Shown: piece after piece, positions 62,139-64,000 of the stretch
Position numbering within the stretch: position 1 is the first letter of the stretch
Layout of the letters: each line of letters opens with the position of its first letter
Source of the DNA: Bradyrhizobium sp. ORS 278
Lineage (GTDB): Bacteria > Pseudomonadota > Alphaproteobacteria > Rhizobiales > Xanthobacteraceae
NCBI RefSeq assembly: GCF_000026145.1
Contig: NC_009445.1
Location: forward strand, 7,067,001-7,131,000
Reading direction: 5' to 3'
DNA length: 64,000 nucleotides
Translations under genes and position numbers: made by a program
Notes under the pieces: generated by a model
What the model saw: the letters and a program-made list of their open reading frames with translations, nothing else
Told to the model about the DNA's origin: nothing
Databases searched by the model: none

Positions 62139-62394
62139 CCACCCCCGTTGTTTGTTTTGATCCGCCTCTGTGCTTCGGGCGTTTTGTCGATGCTACCCAC
62201 GAAGCGCCGCTGCGCGCAACCCGATCGCGCACTAAGCCTCTGTTGCAACGCGAGAATTTCACTCTCGAGCTGCGCGAGGACCACCACGCAATCTCGCCGC
62301 GAGAGGACGTGCGATCACATCATGCGCTCTGCGAAGAACGAGCGCGTGATGTTCGCGTTTGCCCTTGTTATGCTGTGATGCAACAACCCCGATC

Positions 62395-63054
62395 ATGCTC
62401 GTGCTCAGCGTTCGTCATCTCACCAAATCCTACCGATCCGGCGGCGAGCCGATCAAAGTCCTCCGCGGCGTCGACCTCGACGTGGCCTCCGGCGAGCGCG
62501 TGGCGCTGACCGGCGAATCCGGCTCGGGCAAGAGCACGCTGCTGCATCTCATTGCCGGGCTCGATGCGGCCGATGACGGCGACATCACGCTCGACGGAGC
62601 GTCGGTCGGCGCGCTGGACGACGCCGGCCGCGCCGCAATCCGGCGCGAGCGGCTCGGGCTGGTGTTCCAGCAGTTCAATCTGGTGCCGAGCCTGTCGGTG
62701 CAGGACAATCTCAGCTTCCAGGCGCGGCTGGCCGGGCGGCACGATCCGGTCTGGCACACCGAACTGGTGGAGCGGCTCGGCCTGAAACCGCTGCTCAAGC
62801 GCTATCCCGAGCAGCTGTCCGGAGGCCAGCAGCAACGCGTCGCCATCGGCCGCGCGCTGGCGATCAAGCCTGCGCTGCTCCTCGCGGACGAGCCGACCGG
62901 CAATCTCGACGAGGACACCGCCGACGAGGTGATGGCGCTGACGCGCGATCTCGTCGCGCGCACCGGCTGCGGCTTCCTGATGGTGACGCATAGCGCACGG
63001 CTCGCGGCGATGCTCGACCGCCACGTCCATCTGCATGCGGGCCGCGTCGCATGA
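62395..63054 (+). CDS. ABC transporter ATPase, LolD/MacB-type exporter
   Basis: 219 residues. Walker A GESGSGKST, signature LSGGQQQRVAIGRAL, Walker B LLLADEPTGNLD and switch His VTHSARLA are intact; the DEPTGNLD form marks the LolD/MacB branch. ATG 62395 (MLVLSVRHL) is chosen; the frame extends to 62359. It overlaps the permease gene by four bases. Confidence 0.92.
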   Translation: MLVLSVRHLTKSYRSGGEPIKVLRGVDLDVASGERVALTGESGSGKSTLLHLIAGLDAADDGDITLDGASVGALDDAGRAAIRRERLGLVFQQFNLVPSLSVQDNLSFQARLAGRHDPVWHTELVERLGLKPLLKRYPEQLSGGQQQRVAIGRALAIKPALLLADEPTGNLDEDTADEVMALTRDLVARTGCGFLMVTHSARLAAMLDRHVHLHAGRVA

Positions 63055-64000
63055 GACGCGCGGTGTGGATCCTCGCCGTGCTGCTCAGCCACTGGCGGCG
63101 GCATCCGATGCAGCTCGCGACCTTGCTGATCGGCCTGATCTCGGCCACCGCGCTGTGGAGCGGCGTGCAGGCGCTGAACCAGCAGGCGCGCAGCTCCTAT
63201 GATCGCGCCGCGGCGATCTTCGGCGGCGCGCGCACGCCGATGCTGGTCGCCAAGGACGGCAAGATGCTGCCGCAAAGCGTGTTCGCCGCCTTGCGCCGCG
63301 CCGGCTGGCCGGTGTCGCCGGTCGTCGAGGGTCGCGTGCAGATCGATGGCCGCTCGATCCGGCTGCTCGGCATCGAGCCGTTCAGCATTCCCAAGGAGGT
63401 CGGCGATGCGCCGACGGTCGGCCGCAGCGAGCTCGAGGCGTTCCTGACGCCGCCGCACCGGACGCTGATCTCGCCGGAGACGCTGGCCGAAATCGGACTC
63501 AAGGACGGCGCGACGCCGCGACTCAGCAACGACGCGGTGCTGCCGCCGCTGATGGCGCAACAGCAGCTCGCGCCCGGCGTGCTCGTTGTCGACATCAGCG
63601 ACGCGCAACGGCTGCTCGACAAGCCCGGCCAGATCTCGCGGCTCTTGCTCGGCAAGACGACCGCGCAGCGCGCGCCGTTGCAGAGTTTTGCGGACGGCCG
63701 CCTGCAGCTGGTGCAGCCGGAGGCCGAGACCGATCTGGAGCGGCTGACCGACAGCTTCCATCTCAACCTCACCGCGTTCGGCCTGCTGTCCTTCGTCGTC
63801 GGCCTGTTCATCGTCAACTCCGCGATCGGCCTCGCCTTCGAGCAGCGGCTGCCGGTGCTGCGCACCTTGCGCGCCTGCGGCGTGTCGGCGCGTCAGCTCA
63901 ACGCCGTGCTGATCGGCGAGCTCATCGCGTTCGCCCTGGTCGCGGGCATCGTCGGCCTGGTCTGCGGCTATGTCATCGCAGCGACGCTGCTGCCGAACGT
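63051..64000 (+). CDS. FtsX-like ABC permease, 3' end outside the window
   Basis: 316 codons to the window edge. One membrane helix near the N-terminus (LATLLIGLISATALWSG), a large extracytoplasmic domain (about 40-230) and then helices of the FtsX/MacB-type domain (FGLLSFVVGLFIVNSAIGLAF, with VLRTLRACGVSARQLNAVLIGE). The rest of a DUF214-type permease, with further helices, should follow beyond 64000. Together with the ATPase it probably exports a lipoprotein-like or toxic substrate. Confidence 0.9.
   Translation, partial: MRRAVWILAVLLSHWRRHPMQLATLLIGLISATALWSGVQALNQQARSSYDRAAAIFGGARTPMLVAKDGKMLPQSVFAALRRAGWPVSPVVEGRVQIDGRSIRLLGIEPFSIPKEVGDAPTVGRSELEAFLTPPHRTLISPETLAEIGLKDGATPRLSNDAVLPPLMAQQQLAPGVLVVDISDAQRLLDKPGQISRLLLGKTTAQRAPLQSFADGRLQLVQPEAETDLERLTDSFHLNLTAFGLLSFVVGLFIVNSAIGLAFEQRLPVLRTLRACGVSARQLNAVLIGELIAFALVAGIVGLVCGYVIAATLLPN

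Overview
The window looks like a chromosomal segment of a high-GC alphaproteobacterium of the Bradyrhizobium/Rhodopseudomonas group. This rests on uniformly GC-rich third codon positions, many GTG starts, Tat-type signal peptides, and several short palindromic intergenic repeat families of the kind common in Bradyrhizobium. It is a judgement from style, not from a database match. I see no rRNA, tRNA, CRISPR array or phage module. The only insertion sequence is an IS1182-type element.

Layout. 1-3740: a cytochrome P450 (cut by the window edge) divergent from a MarR regulator, a DUF805 membrane protein and a type II NADH dehydrogenase. 3861-16077: the most interesting block. It holds allophanate hydrolase (atzF) on the plus strand, then an IS1182 element, then a minus-strand gene run that reads, in transcription order, as peptide-type ABC binding protein, two permeases, a fused double ATPase, atzG, atzE, atzH and a GntR/FCD regulator. 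Both outer ends carry a textbook sigma-54 promoter (TGGCACG-N4-TTGC). Together the enzymes could take 1-carboxybiuret or a related N-carboxylated ureide to ammonia and CO2, but no cyanuric acid hydrolase or biuret hydrolase is present. 16133-19749: a secreted caspase-fold protein divergent from a secreted unknown protein and three tandem paralogous small secreted proteins. 19760-22059: a kinase-fold protein with an altered catalytic loop overlapping a sugar-type binding protein.

22462-27873: two histidine kinases and an OmpR-type regulator in overlapping frames, followed by an ECF sigma factor with no anti-sigma gene. 28239-33943: cyanide-insensitive-type cytochrome bd oxidase (cydA, cydB and a 41-residue DUF2474 partner), an L,D-transpeptidase, an amino-acid binding protein, a repeat-rich noncoding stretch and a fasciclin protein. 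34406-42246: two acyl-CoA dehydrogenases that look like a heteromeric pair, a carboxymuconolactone-decarboxylase-like protein, an MFS transporter, a prolyl oligopeptidase and a DUF938 methyltransferase. 42399-47672: soxXYZAKB without soxCD, followed by a persulfide dioxygenase-rhodanese fusion. 47798-56835: a GMC oxidoreductase, a Sel1-type membrane protein, and a nitrate/taurine-type ABC system with two paralogous binding proteins flanking an orphan TAXI receptor. 57261-64000: two MFS transporters around an N-acyl-D-amino-acid deacylase, then a LolD-type ABC exporter whose permease runs off the end.

Functionally the window is mostly accessory metabolism: nitrogen scavenging under RpoN control, thiosulfate and persulfide oxidation, alternative respiration and solute uptake. 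Gaps between genes are largely filled by palindromic repeats, one of which lies in frame inside a transporter gene.
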